Assembly (NCBI RefSeq): GCF_000526215.1 | Contig: NZ_JAFQ01000004.1 | Span: 5,208,001-5,272,000 of the forward strand | Direction: 5' to 3' | From: Nocardia sp. BMG51109 | Lineage (GTDB): Bacteria; Actinomycetota; Actinomycetes; Mycobacteriales; Mycobacteriaceae | DNA length: 64,000 nt | Shown: positions 27,763 to 35,518 of the stretch, one piece after another | Layout: the number at the start of each line of letters is the position of its first letter | Numbering within the stretch: the first letter of the stretch is position 1 | Made by a program: the position numbers and the translations under genes | Notes under the pieces: model-generated | What the model was told of the DNA's origin: nothing | Databases searched by the model: none | What the model saw: only the letters and a program-made list of their open reading frames with translations

Positions 27763-28485
27763 CTATTCGGGTTCCGGTGGTGCGAGCAGTGCGTAGAGTG
27801 CGGCGGAACCTTCGAACACGGCCCGCGATCGCGCGTCGATGCCGGCAACCCGGGCGGCCAGGCTCGCGAACACGTCCTCGTGGCCACCCGCGCCTCGGAG
27901 CTGCGGCATCAGCATCTGAAGCTGCGGGATGCGGTAGCCCGCCAGTCGCAGTTGGTGCACGATCCGGGCGTCCCGCACGGCCTGCGGCGAGTATCTGCGC
28001 GCTCCGTGCCGGTCGGTCCGTCCGGGCACGACCACTCCGACGGCATCCCAGTGCCGCAGTGTCGAGGTGCGGACGCCCAGTGCGCCCGCCAGTTCGGAGA
28101 TGCTCATCGCGTCGGCGGGCCGCACATCGGCGAGGGGCTCGTCGGCGATCGCCTCGGCGGCCGCCCCGGCGAGTGCGAGGTCGCGGCGTTCCCGGTCGAG
28201 CCGCGCATGTGCCGCATCGAGCCGGGCGAGCAGGTCCCTCTCCGGCCCGGTGTGCGCCGCGCGCATGATCGCCTTGGCCTCGACGGGGCCGGTGCCCGCG
28301 GCCAGCGCGCGATAGGCGCGGGCACACCGCACATGGGACTCGTCGTAAACCCGGTATCCGGCGGGCGTGCGCCGCGCCGGCGGCAGCACGCCGTCGCGCT
28401 CGAGATTGCGCACCTGCTGCACCGAGTACCCGGACCGCCGCGCGACGTCGGCGGTGCGCAGATCCCCCGAGTTGCGACTTTTCAT
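27763..28485 (-). CDS. Transcriptional regulator with two MerR-type domains
   Basis: 240 aa. First MerR helix-turn-helix at residues about 9-55 (LRTADVARRSGYSVQQVRNL, then PARRTPAGYRVYDESHV). A second complete one lies at about 126-172 (MSISELAGALGVRTSTLRHW, then RHGARRYSPQAVRDARIV). Between them is a helical stretch like a MerR dimerisation coil. No effector-binding Cys cluster is visible. It is divergent from the DUF6194 gene with only 41 bp between starts, so that gene is the obvious target. Single-MerR proteins are the rule; two in one chain may bind DNA as a pseudo-dimer. Confidence 0.85.
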   Translation of the reverse strand: MKSRNSGDLRTADVARRSGYSVQQVRNLERDGVLPPARRTPAGYRVYDESHVRCARAYRALAAGTGPVEAKAIMRAAHTGPERDLLARLDAAHARLDRERRDLALAGAAAEAIADEPLADVRPADAMSISELAGALGVRTSTLRHWDAVGVVVPGRTDRHGARRYSPQAVRDARIVHQLRLAGYRIPQLQMLMPQLRGAGGHEDVFASLAARVAGIDARSRAVFEGSAALYALLAPPEPE

Positions 28486-28526
28486 GATGCTACCCGGACA
28501 GATGCCGAAAAAGTCTCCATAAGCAC

Positions 28527-29021
28527 ATGAATGTAACGCTGAAAGGTATGAATATCGACGAGATCATCGACTTCGTGCGCGCCCTCGGCGGCGTCCTGGT
28601 GCTGCGGCCGGGACCGGGCGATGGTTCGCCCGAAATCGCCTGGGGCGACACGTTTTTCTACTACGCACCCGACGGAGTGGTCCCGGCGGCGCAGCCGTTC
28701 GCGACGATCGTGACGAAGGACTACCCCGGCGACGGCGGCTCACGGCTGGACCGGCCCGGCGCCTTCCGCGTGAACATCGCGGCCGGAAAGGACGCCTTCG
28801 TCCGGTGGGTGGGCCACGACCCGCGCGCGACCCCGGCCGACGGCGACCGCGGCGCCGAGGACGTCCTGATGGCTCATCCGGTCTACGGCGCGGCGGCGTG
28901 GCTGGCGGTGGTCAACCCGGGCGACCGGACCGCGGCGCCGATCCGCGAATTGCTCCGCGCCGCACACGACCGCGCGCGTGCGCAGTACGCGCGCCGCGCC
29001 GCGCGCCGACTCGGTCGGTAG
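28527..29021 (+). CDS. DUF6194 family protein
   Basis: 164 aa. The start MNIDEIIDFVRALGGVLVLR, then EIAWGDTFFYYAPDG, FATIVTKDYPGD and RLDRPGAFRVNIAAGKDAF match what I know as DUF6194, a soluble family of unknown function. An in-frame ATG seven codons in (28548) gives the usual family N-terminus but has GAAAGG only one base upstream, so the start is uncertain. Divergent from the double-MerR regulator. Confidence 0.75.
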   Translation: MNVTLKGMNIDEIIDFVRALGGVLVLRPGPGDGSPEIAWGDTFFYYAPDGVVPAAQPFATIVTKDYPGDGGSRLDRPGAFRVNIAAGKDAFVRWVGHDPRATPADGDRGAEDVLMAHPVYGAAAWLAVVNPGDRTAAPIRELLRAAHDRARAQYARRAARRLGR

Positions 29022-29661
29022 TGGGCATCGGTAGTGGGGCATCGAGGAGTCCCGTGGAGTCCCCGCGCGTGGCGGAGGGTCTCGAGTGCCGTGCGCGTGG
29101 CGGAGGGCCTTGCGCCGACCGGGTGTGCCGACGGGTGCCGGGCGGCCATGATGGACGGTGGACCGGTCGGCGGTGTCCTGGAAATCACGGCCGGGCACAC
29201 CGAGCGGCCGGTTTCCATGAGTTTGCCAGAGTTTCGATCGATGGCTTTGAACAGTGCCGATGTGCTATTTGCGCGGATTGCCAACGCTCCATGCGGTGTT
29301 CGTTCGCCGTTCACGGACCATTGTGACGAAGTTACTCGTCGGTTCCCCGTGAATGCGGTTGCCATCGCAGGTGAAAGTCCATATTGTCGGTGCCGTGCCG
29401 AATCCCGCCGCAAGCCGCTGTGCCGCGCCGAACATCGCCGACCGCGATCCCCGCGCGCTCCTTCCGCTTACCGCGATGGTGGCCGCGGCGCGACTTCTCG
29501 TAGTAACTCGCCGTAGCGGGGTCTGATTCGGACCGGCCTCCTCGCTGCGGCCGTACAGATTTTTTGCGCTGGTCCCTCCTGTCACTCGGACACGACTGTC
29601 ACCAGGACACGACTGTTACCAAGACACGACGACTAAGACTTCGGGAAGACGACCTAGTCCA
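29022..29661. other. 640-bp intergenic region with repeats
   Basis: No frame on either strand looks coding (mixed codon use, no homology). The middle part (29210-29400) is less GC-rich than its neighbours. The right end has a 17-bp tandem repeat and a possible -10 (TAAGAC at 29634-29639) before the gene at 29662. Confidence 0.6.
29588..29636 (+). repeat. 17-bp tandem repeat upstream of the LeuA-domain gene
   Basis: GGACACGACTGTCACCA at 29588-29604, a second copy at 29605-29621 with one change (GTTACCA), and a partial third from 29622. They sit 25-75 bp before the ATG at 29662, at the position of a promoter or operator array. Confidence 0.8.
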
Positions 29662-30096
29662 ATGATGCTCACCATCGACACACACGATTTCCTCACCGCC
29701 GCGCCCAAGAGCCTGCGGACCGAATGCGCGGGACTGTCCCCCGCCGAATTCCACGACCGCTACTGCGGGCACACCGGCCCGGTGAAACTCGGCGACTGGA
29801 GCCGGGCCGGACACCGGCACGGCTCGGAGTACACCGCGACGCTGGAGTTCACCGGCCATCTGCGTACCGTCGTCTCGGCCGGTAGCCCGGTGGCGGCGCT
29901 CACGTCGGTCCTCTACGAGGAGGGCTATCCGGTCGAGATCCTGCAGTTCCACCAGCGGCGCACCGAATCCGGCACGGCCTCGTTCGTGCAGTGCGAATTC
30001 AACGGTCGCCGCGGCTGGGGCGCCGCGCTCGCCGACGACGGCGCGGAGTCCGCGGCGCGGGCCATGATCGCCGGAATCAACAAACTGGGCGGCTGA
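29662..30096 (+). CDS. Stand-alone LeuA regulatory-domain-like protein
   Basis: 144 aa. From about residue 75 the sequence (VAALTSVLYEEGYPVEILQF, then GTASFVQCEFNGRRGWGAAL and the closing ARAMIAGINKL) follows the pattern of the C-terminal allosteric/dimerisation domain of 2-isopropylmalate synthase: YV/FV strand, W-G, S/A helix, N at the end. There is no catalytic barrel. It may bind leucine or regulate a partner enzyme; this is inference from fold pattern. Two adjacent ATG codons (29662, 29665). A strong hairpin follows. Confidence 0.65.
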   Translation: MMLTIDTHDFLTAAPKSLRTECAGLSPAEFHDRYCGHTGPVKLGDWSRAGHRHGSEYTATLEFTGHLRTVVSAGSPVAALTSVLYEEGYPVEILQFHQRRTESGTASFVQCEFNGRRGWGAALADDGAESAARAMIAGINKLGG

Positions 30097-30122
30097 TCGC
30101 CCGGGAGGTCCCGAAAAGCGAA

Positions 30123-30161
30123 GCGCCGCACCACTTCCGATGATCGGAAGCGGTGCGGCGC
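30123..30161. terminator. Bidirectional terminator
   Basis: GCGCCGCACC-A-CTTCCGA, loop TGA, TCGGAAG-C-GGTGCGGCGC: 17 pairs with one A/C mismatch. Lies between the convergent LeuA-domain gene and trxA. Confidence 0.85.
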
Positions 30162-30180
30162 CTCGGGAGCCGGAGGGAGA

Positions 30181-30558
30181 CTAGCTCTCCTGCGTCTGCT
30201 CCTGCTGCTCGGCGATCTGCTTGCGGACCTCGTCCATGTCGAGGGCCTGCACCTGGCTGACCAGGTCCTCGAGGGCATCCGGCCGCAGCGCGCCCGGCTG
30301 CGCGAACACCAGCACACCCTCCCGGAACGCCATGATGGTCGGGATGGAGCGGATGTTGGCGGCCGCGGCGAGGCCCTGCTCGGCCTCGGTGTCGACCTTG
30401 CCGTGGACGACCTCCGGGTGATTCTCCGCAGACTTCTCATAGGTCGGCGCGAACTGCTTGCACGGTCCGCACCAGTCGGCCCAGAAATCGACGAGAACGA
30501 CGTCGTTTCCGGTGACTACGTCGTCGAAGTTCTGCGCGGTCAGGGTCTGGGTGGGCAT
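30181..30558 (-). CDS. trxA: Thioredoxin
   Basis: Cytoplasmic protein-disulfide reductase, 125 aa. Active site WADWCGPCKQFAPTYEK with the WCGPC motif, cis-Pro in IRSIPTIMAFREG. The last 20 residues are a Gln/Glu-rich extension (AEQQEQTQES). The ATG at 30558 is preceded by GAGAGGA five bases away; the frame is open to 30741. It is downstream of the 2H phosphoesterase on the same strand (118-bp gap). Confidence 0.94.
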   Translation of the reverse strand: MPTQTLTAQNFDDVVTGNDVVLVDFWADWCGPCKQFAPTYEKSAENHPEVVHGKVDTEAEQGLAAAANIRSIPTIMAFREGVLVFAQPGALRPDALEDLVSQVQALDMDEVRKQIAEQQEQTQES

Positions 30559-30676
30559 AGGGTCCTCTCGTCTCGTGTTCGATTGCGTCGCCCCGGGGCC
30601 CGGCGCGGTTCGAACGGCGCCCCTCCGGGGCCGTCGCTCCCGCCGCTGGTGCCCCGTGCAACGCCGGACACGTCGG

Positions 30677-31192
30677 TTATCTTCCGCTTCCGCCTGCGAC
30701 CGGCCATGCACGACGCTGATCGCCGTCCCACCGACGGACACTTACCACCGTAGCGGGAATGTCGCGATCACCGGCCACGGCATGCACGGCCTCGCCGAGC
30801 TGCCGCGGCCGCAGCCGCCGCGCCAGCGTGACGTGCGGGGTCCACGCGTCCGGGTGCACGGTGGCCGGCACGCCGGGACACGGCGCGATCACCGCGAACA
30901 GCCGGCGCTGCAGGGCGAGCAGGGCCTCGGTGGGTACCACCGCCCGGACCAGGATCGGGTGGCGCGCCCCGAACACCAGCAGGCCGCCGAGCCGGATCGG
31001 CAGCGGCCGGAACTCCCGGGCGGCGAGCGCCCGGTCGAGCCGCGGCGGGATCTCGCGGGCCACGGCGACGGTGATGTGCGGGCGATGGTCGGCGGCCGGG
31101 CTGTGCAAGCCCGCGTCGGCGAGCAGGACCCACTGCCGGCGGATCTCCGCCTCGGCCGTGTCGTCCAGCAGCAGTTCGACCGATTGCACCAT
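30677..31192 (-). CDS. 2'-5' RNA ligase / 2H phosphoesterase family protein
   Basis: 171 aa. Both HxT motifs of the 2H superfamily are present: HRPHITVAVAR and WTPHVTLARRLR. Such proteins act on cyclic phosphates or 2'-5' linkages in RNA or nucleotides; the substrate here cannot be read. The start MVQSVELLLDD (31192) or an ATG five codons upstream (31207) are both possible; neither has a clear ribosome-binding site. Divergent from the dehydrogenase gene at 31301. Confidence 0.8.
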   Translation of the reverse strand: MVQSVELLLDDTAEAEIRRQWVLLADAGLHSPAADHRPHITVAVAREIPPRLDRALAAREFRPLPIRLGGLLVFGARHPILVRAVVPTEALLALQRRLFAVIAPCPGVPATVHPDAWTPHVTLARRLRPRQLGEAVHAVAGDRDIPATVVSVRRWDGDQRRAWPVAGGSGR

Positions 31193-31300
31193 GATCGTGG
31201 TCAACATACGCCGTGCCGGCGGCGGCCGCCGGCACGGGGCCGGACCCGCCGGAGCGCCCCGCCGATCCGGTGGCGAACTCGACGACCGAGGATGTGTGCT

Positions 31301-32398
31301 GTGAGCGAAGCGCGGAACGATCGGCGACTTCCGTTGCGCCTGGGCCTGATCGACGGCGACGGCATCGGCCCCGAGGTGGTGGGCGCGACCCGCGACGTGG
31401 TCGACGAGGCGCTGGCGGCGGCCGGTGCGCCGGAGCCGGAGTGGGTGCGATTGTCCATGGGGCACAAGGCCATTGCCGAATCCGGCGATCCGCTGCCGGA
31501 GGACACCCTGGCCGCGCTGGCGGATCTCGACGCGTGGATTCTCGGCCCGCACGACAACGCCTCCTACGCCCCCGAGCACCGCACCGGGGCGCCGCCCGGC
31601 GGGACGATCCGCAAGCGGTTCGGGCTGTACGCCAATATCCGTCCCGCTCGGGCGTTCGTCGGCGTGCGGGCCGCCGCGCCGGAGATGGATCTGGTGATCG
31701 TGCGGGAGAACGGCGAGGGGCTGTATGCCGACCGCAACATGTTCGCCGGGGCCGGTGAGTTTGCGCCGACACCCGACGTCGCCCTGACGGTCGGCGTGGT
31801 GACCCGCGCCGCGTGCGAGCGCATCGCGCACGTGGCCTGCCGGCTGGCCGCCACCCGCCGCAAGCGGGTGACCATCGTGCACAAGGCGAATGTGCTCCCG
31901 CTGACCATGGGCCTGTTCCGGGACGTCTGCTATCGGGTGGCCCGCGACCATCCGGGCGTCGCGGTCGACGACGAGCACGTCGACGCCGCGGCGGCCCACC
32001 TGGTGCGCGCTCCGGGGGAGTACGACGTGCTGGTGACGGAGAACCTGTTCGGCGACATCCTCTCCGATCTGGCCGGCGAACTGAGCGGATCGCTGGGCCT
32101 GGCCGCGTCGCTGAACTGCTCGCAGACCCAGGCGATGGCGCAGGCGGTGCACGGCGCGGCGCCCACACTGGCCGGGCACAACCGCGCCAATCCGGCGGCA
32201 CTGCAACTGTCGGCGGCGATGCTGTTGCGGTGGTTGAGTTCTCGTCGCGACGATCCGGCGCCGGCCCGGGCCGCCGACCGGATCGAGCGGGCGATCGCGG
32301 CCACCTTCGCCGCGGGCATCGCCACGGCCGATCTGGGCGGACTGGCCTCCACCGGCGAATTCACCGAGCAGGTCCGGGCGCGACTGCATCGCTGGTGA
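31301..32398 (+). CDS. Isocitrate/isopropylmalate dehydrogenase family protein
   Basis: 365 aa beta-decarboxylating dehydrogenase. Motifs: LGLIDGDGIGPEVVGATRDV, KRFGLYANIRPAR (substrate Arg), VIVRENGEGLYADR, VTIVHKANVLPLTMGLFRDV (active-site Lys) and TENLFGDILSDLAGEL (metal Asp pair). RENGEGLY is nearer the isocitrate/tartrate/homoisocitrate side than classical LeuB, so the substrate is open. GTG 31301 has GAGG nine bases upstream; an ATG three codons earlier is an alternative. The stop lies inside the first unit of an 18-bp repeat. Confidence 0.85.
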   Translation: MSEARNDRRLPLRLGLIDGDGIGPEVVGATRDVVDEALAAAGAPEPEWVRLSMGHKAIAESGDPLPEDTLAALADLDAWILGPHDNASYAPEHRTGAPPGGTIRKRFGLYANIRPARAFVGVRAAAPEMDLVIVRENGEGLYADRNMFAGAGEFAPTPDVALTVGVVTRAACERIAHVACRLAATRRKRVTIVHKANVLPLTMGLFRDVCYRVARDHPGVAVDDEHVDAAAAHLVRAPGEYDVLVTENLFGDILSDLAGELSGSLGLAASLNCSQTQAMAQAVHGAAPTLAGHNRANPAALQLSAAMLLRWLSSRRDDPAPARAADRIERAIAATFAAGIATADLGGLASTGEFTEQVRARLHRW

Positions 32399-32457
32399 CG
32401 ACCGCATCGCTGGTCACGGCGGCACCGTTGGCGGCGGGGACACCGTTGGCGGCGTCG
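32386..32457 (+). repeat. 18-bp tandem repeat across the dehydrogenase stop
   Basis: Four 18-bp units (32386, 32404, 32422, 32440) of the pattern GCAyCGyTGGysrCGrsS. The dehydrogenase stop codon is in unit 1, and later units have lost it. Confidence 0.7.
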
Positions 32458-32591
32458 CGGCGTGTTTCGCCTCCCTCGTATTCGGTGCGGATTAACCTTC
32501 GGTAACCGACCGGCACAGTCGGTCCGAATCGCCTAGATTGCGAACGGCGGGCGACCTCCGGATGTCACCTGCCCGAACATGGAGGACTGCT

Positions 32592-33497
32592 GTGTCTGTT
32601 CGAACCGGTGTCCGTGGATATGCCCTGCGGGCCGTCTGTCTCCTCGCCGGCGGCGCGCTGGCGCTGACCGGTTGCACCACCAACACCGAGGACGATGCGC
32701 CCACGGCGGAGAAGGTCCAGGTCGCCAAGGTCGACGCGATCGCCGCGAAACTCCCCGACAAGGTGAAGCAGTCCGGCAAGCTCGTGGTCGGGGTGAACGT
32801 CCCGTATCAGCCCAACGAGTACAAGGATTCCTCCGGCGAGATCGTCGGCTACGACGTCGACCTGATGGACGCGGTGGCCTCCGTGCTCGGCGTGCGGGCC
32901 GAGTACCAGGAGTCGGACTTCGAGAAGATCATCCCGCTGATCCAGGCCGGCACCTACGACGTGGGCATGTCCTCGATGACCGATACCAAGGAGCGCGAGC
33001 AGACCGTCGATTTCGTCAACTACTTCAGCGCCGGCACCCAGTGGGCACAGCAGGCGGGTAAGCCGGTCGATCCGAACAACGCCTGCGGGAAGCGGGTGGC
33101 GGTGCAGCGCACCACCATTCAGGAGACCGAGGAGGTTCCGGGCAAGAGCAAGGCGTGCGAGGCGGCCGGTAAGCCGAAGATCGAGATCGTGGCCTTCGAC
33201 GAACAGAGCGCGGCGTCGACGGCCCTGGTGCTCGGCCAGGTGGATGCGATGTCGGCCGACTCCCCGGTGACGGCCTACGCGATCAAGCAGAACCAGGACA
33301 AGATCGAATCGGCCGGGCCGCTGTTCGAGTCGCAGCCCTACGGCTGGCCGGTGCCGAAGGGCGGGCCGATGGGCCCGGTGCTGCAGGAGGCGGTGCAGCA
33401 CCTGATCGATGCGGGTGACTACCGCAAGATCGCCGAGAGCTGGGGCGTCCAGGACGGCGCGATCACCAAGGCCACGATCAACGGCGCGGTGGGCTGA
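32592..33497 (+). CDS. Polar amino acid ABC transporter substrate-binding lipoprotein
   Basis: 301 aa, type II binding fold of the glutamate/glutamine family (SBP_bac_3). Lipobox LALTGCTT. Core: GKLVVGVNVPYQPNEYKDSS, IVGYDVDLMDAVASVLGV, TYDVGMSSMTDTKEREQTVD, then KIAESWGV near the end. GTG start with GGAGG six bases upstream. A TAGATT at 32534-32539 could be its -10. First gene of a three-gene importer operon with the permease and ATPase downstream. The exact ligand is unknown; GluB-type glutamate binding is plausible. Confidence 0.9.
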   Translation: MSVRTGVRGYALRAVCLLAGGALALTGCTTNTEDDAPTAEKVQVAKVDAIAAKLPDKVKQSGKLVVGVNVPYQPNEYKDSSGEIVGYDVDLMDAVASVLGVRAEYQESDFEKIIPLIQAGTYDVGMSSMTDTKEREQTVDFVNYFSAGTQWAQQAGKPVDPNNACGKRVAVQRTTIQETEEVPGKSKACEAAGKPKIEIVAFDEQSAASTALVLGQVDAMSADSPVTAYAIKQNQDKIESAGPLFESQPYGWPVPKGGPMGPVLQEAVQHLIDAGDYRKIAESWGVQDGAITKATINGAVG

Positions 33498-33500
33498 GAC

Positions 33501-33523
33501 CCGTGAGCGAGCTTGCGAGCGAA
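33501..33523. repeat. REP-like GAGCGAGC element
   Basis: GTGAGCGAGCTTGCGAGCGA and flanks, with a related GGCGAGCGTCAGCGAGG at 33557-33573, fill the 82-bp gap between binding protein and permease genes. Similar GAGCGAG...CGAGCGAA runs are scattered in actinobacterial genomes. Confidence 0.4.
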
Positions 33524-33579
33524 CCGACAACACAGTGCGCCTCGCGCACGGTGTCGGCGAGCGTCAGCGAGGTGACGCC

Positions 33580-34551
33580 GTGAGCGCCTCCGAGTCCGAG
33601 CCGGAAGGCGGTGCCGCCCCGCCGGAAAACGGTGGCGCCGCGGCGAATCCGGCCACCGAACCCGCGCCGATCAAGGCGGTGCCGCTGCGGCATCCGGGCC
33701 GGTGGGTCGCCGCGGCGGTCATCCTCGTCCTGGTGGCCCTGTTCGTCTACGGCGCCGCCACCAACCCGGCCTACCGGTGGGACACCTACTGGAAGTACCT
33801 GTTCGATTCGCGGATCGAGTCCGGCGTTCTCGTGACGCTGGAGCTGACCGTGCTGGCCATGGCCATCGGCGTGGTACTGGGCGTGGCGCTGGCGGTGATG
33901 CGCCTGTCGCCGAACCCGGTGCTGCGGTCGGTGGCCTGGGTGTATCTGTGGATCTTCCGCGGCACGCCGGTGTATGTGCAACTGGTGTTCTGGGGGTTGT
34001 TCCCGTCGCTGTACAAGGTCATCGACCTGGGCGTGCCGTTCGGGCCGCAGCTGATGCACCTGAACATCCAGGACTGGCGGACGCCGTTCCTGTTCGCGAT
34101 GATCGGCCTGGGCCTGAACGAGGCCGGGTACATGGCCGAAATCGTGCGCGCCGGAATCAGTTCCGTCGGTGAGGGGCAGCGCGAGGCATCGCTCGCGCTC
34201 GGCATGTCGTGGGGGCAGACGATGCGCCGCACCGTCCTGCCGCAGGCGATGCGGGTGATCATCCCGCCGACCGGCAACGAGCTGATCAGCATGTTGAAGA
34301 CCAGCTCGCTGGTGGCGGCGATCCCGCTGACCATCGACCTGTACGGCCGCTCCCGCGACATCTATGCCGTGAACCTGCAACCGATCCCGCTGCTGCTGGT
34401 CGCCGCCACCTGGTATCTGGCCGTCACCAGCGTCCTCATGATCGGGCAGCACTACCTGGAGCGGTACTTCTCCCGCGGCGCCACCCGCCGGCTGACCGCC
34501 AAACAATTGCAGGCGCTGGCCGACGCGCACATGTCGGGGGTGGGGAAGTGA
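33580..34551 (+). CDS. Polar amino acid ABC transporter permease
   Basis: 323 aa. N-terminal 45 residues Pro/Ala/Glu-rich and cytoplasmic, then five to six membrane helices. The HisMQ-type EAA loop is clear: GISSVGEGQREASLALGMSW, and QAMRVIIPPTGNELISMLKT. WIFRGTPVYVQLVFWG is typical of glutamate-family permeases. GTG at 33580 was chosen for GAGG eight bases upstream. The stop overlaps the first of three mini-ORFs that lead to the ATPase gene. Confidence 0.92.
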   Translation: MSASESEPEGGAAPPENGGAAANPATEPAPIKAVPLRHPGRWVAAAVILVLVALFVYGAATNPAYRWDTYWKYLFDSRIESGVLVTLELTVLAMAIGVVLGVALAVMRLSPNPVLRSVAWVYLWIFRGTPVYVQLVFWGLFPSLYKVIDLGVPFGPQLMHLNIQDWRTPFLFAMIGLGLNEAGYMAEIVRAGISSVGEGQREASLALGMSWGQTMRRTVLPQAMRVIIPPTGNELISMLKTSSLVAAIPLTIDLYGRSRDIYAVNLQPIPLLLVAATWYLAVTSVLMIGQHYLERYFSRGATRRLTAKQLQALADAHMSGVGK

Positions 34552-34577
34552 CAACTTTGCCGGAGGCGGGGAAGTGA
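34548..34577 (+). CDS. Mini-ORF 1 (9 codons)
   Basis: GTG start overlapping the permease stop (GTGA); encodes MTTLPEAGK and stops at 34575-34577, overlapping the next start. Expected to be read by coupled ribosomes from the permease gene. The role is more likely coupling than a working peptide. Confidence 0.45.
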   Translation: MTTLPEAGK

Positions 34578-34603
34578 ATACTGTGCCGGAGGCGGGGAAA
34601 TGA
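34574..34603 (+). CDS. Mini-ORF 2 (9 codons)
   Basis: GTG start; encodes MNTVPEAGK; stop overlaps the ATG of mini-ORF 3 (ATGA). GGAGG of the first repeat lies seven bases upstream. Confidence 0.45.
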   Translation: MNTVPEAGK

Positions 34604-34629
34604 ATACTGTGCCGGAGGCGGGGATATGA
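34600..34629 (+). CDS. Mini-ORF 3 (9 codons)
   Basis: ATG start; encodes MNTVPEAGI; stop overlaps the ATG of the ATPase gene at 34626. The ATPase itself begins MTTVPEAG, the same repeat read in the same register. Confidence 0.45.
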   Translation: MNTVPEAGI

Positions 34630-35444
34630 CAACCGTGCCGGAGGCGGGAATGACCGCTGCCGCAAGCGATCCCGGCGCCGATGCGCCGCCGATGATCCGG
34701 GCCGAGCGGGTCTGGAAGAACTTCGGTGCGCTGCGGGTGCTGCGGGGCATCTCGCTGGAGGTCGCGCGCGGGGAGGTGATGTGTCTGGTCGGGCCGTCCG
34801 GCTCGGGCAAGTCGACGTTCCTGCGCTGTATCAACCACCTGGAACAGGTCAATGCCGGGCGGCTGTACGTCGACGGCGATCTGGTCGGCTACCGCGAGAA
34901 GGGCGATAAGCTCTACGAGCTCAACCCGCGCGAGGCCGCCCGCCAGCGCCGCGATATCGGCATGGTGTTCCAGCATTTCAACCTGTTCCCGCACCGCACC
35001 GCGCTGGAGAACATCATCGAGGCGCCCACCCAGGTGAAGCGGCTGCGCAAGGCGGATGCGGTCACCCGGGCCGAGGAACTGCTGCAGCGAGTCGGCCTGG
35101 CGGAGAAGGCCGATGCCTACCCGGCGCAGCTGTCGGGCGGGCAGCAGCAGCGCGTCGCGATCGCCCGCGCGCTGGCGATGGATCCGAAGCTGATGCTGTT
35201 CGACGAGCCCACCTCGGCGCTGGATCCGGAGCTGGTCGGCGAGGTGCTCGCGGTCATGCGCGAGCTCGCCGCCTCCGGCATGACCATGGTCGTGGTGACC
35301 CACGAGATGGGTTTCGCCCGCGAGGTGGCCGACCAGCTGGTGTTCATGGACGAGGGGGTGGTCGTGGAGTCCGGCGATCCGCGTGCGGTGCTGGCCGAGC
35401 CGGAGCACGAGCGCACCAAGGCGTTCCTGTCGCGGATCCTGTAG
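34626..35444 (+). CDS. Polar amino acid ABC transporter ATPase
   Basis: 272 aa GlnQ/GluA-type ATPase. Walker [11 protein letters not shown]-loop in [19 protein letters not shown], signature [17 protein letters not shown], Walker [15 protein letters not shown] and the H-loop [12 protein letters not shown]. Start ATG 34626 lies in the 26-bp repeat; ATG 34650 with its own GGAGG five bases upstream is an alternative that yields MTAAASDPG. Completes the importer with the genes at 32592 and 33580. Confidence 0.93.
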   Translation: MTTVPEAGMTAAASDPGADAPPMIRAERVWKNFGALRVLRGISLEVARGEVMCLVGPSGSGKSTFLRCINHLEQVNAGRLYVDGDLVGYREKGDKLYELNPREAARQRRDIGMVFQHFNLFPHRTALENIIEAPTQVKRLRKADAVTRAEELLQRVGLAEKADAYPAQLSGGQQQRVAIARALAMDPKLMLFDEPTSALDPELVGEVLAVMRELAASGMTMVVVTHEMGFAREVADQLVFMDEGVVVESGDPRAVLAEPEHERTKAFLSRIL

Positions 35445-35456
35445 CGGCACAAGCGC

Positions 35457-35497
35457 CGGCGGCCGCACCGGCTTCGAGAACGCCGGTGCGGCCGCCG
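35457..35497. terminator. Terminator between ABC operon and FNT gene
   Basis: Perfect 16-bp stem (35457-35472 with 35482-35497, sequence CGGCGGCCGCACCGGC) and a 9-base loop, between convergent genes. Confidence 0.8.
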
Positions 35498-35518
35498 GGC
35501 GGCCCCATCCCCGCGGGT

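Larger units (their letters stand above)
34548..34649 (+). repeat. 26-bp tandem repeat carrying SD and start codon
   Basis: Copies begin at 34548, 34574, 34600 (26 bp each) and 34626 (24 bp). Each starts with GTG or ATG and contains GGAGGCGGGGA, so GGAGG stands seven bases before the start codon of the next copy. 26 is not a multiple of three, so each copy shifts the frame and creates a TGA that overlaps the next start. The shortened last copy keeps the final ATG (34650) in frame with the ATPase. Confidence 0.95.

Noticed and set aside
24884..28327. 1147-codon open frame on the minus strand opposite polA
   Set aside because: Arg/Gly/His-rich shadow of a GC-rich gene; no family motifs; polA on the other strand is certain.
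29034..29516. 160-codon plus-strand frame in the 29.0-29.7 kb gap
   Set aside because: Mixed codon use, Arg/Cys-rich, no motif, no ribosome-binding site.
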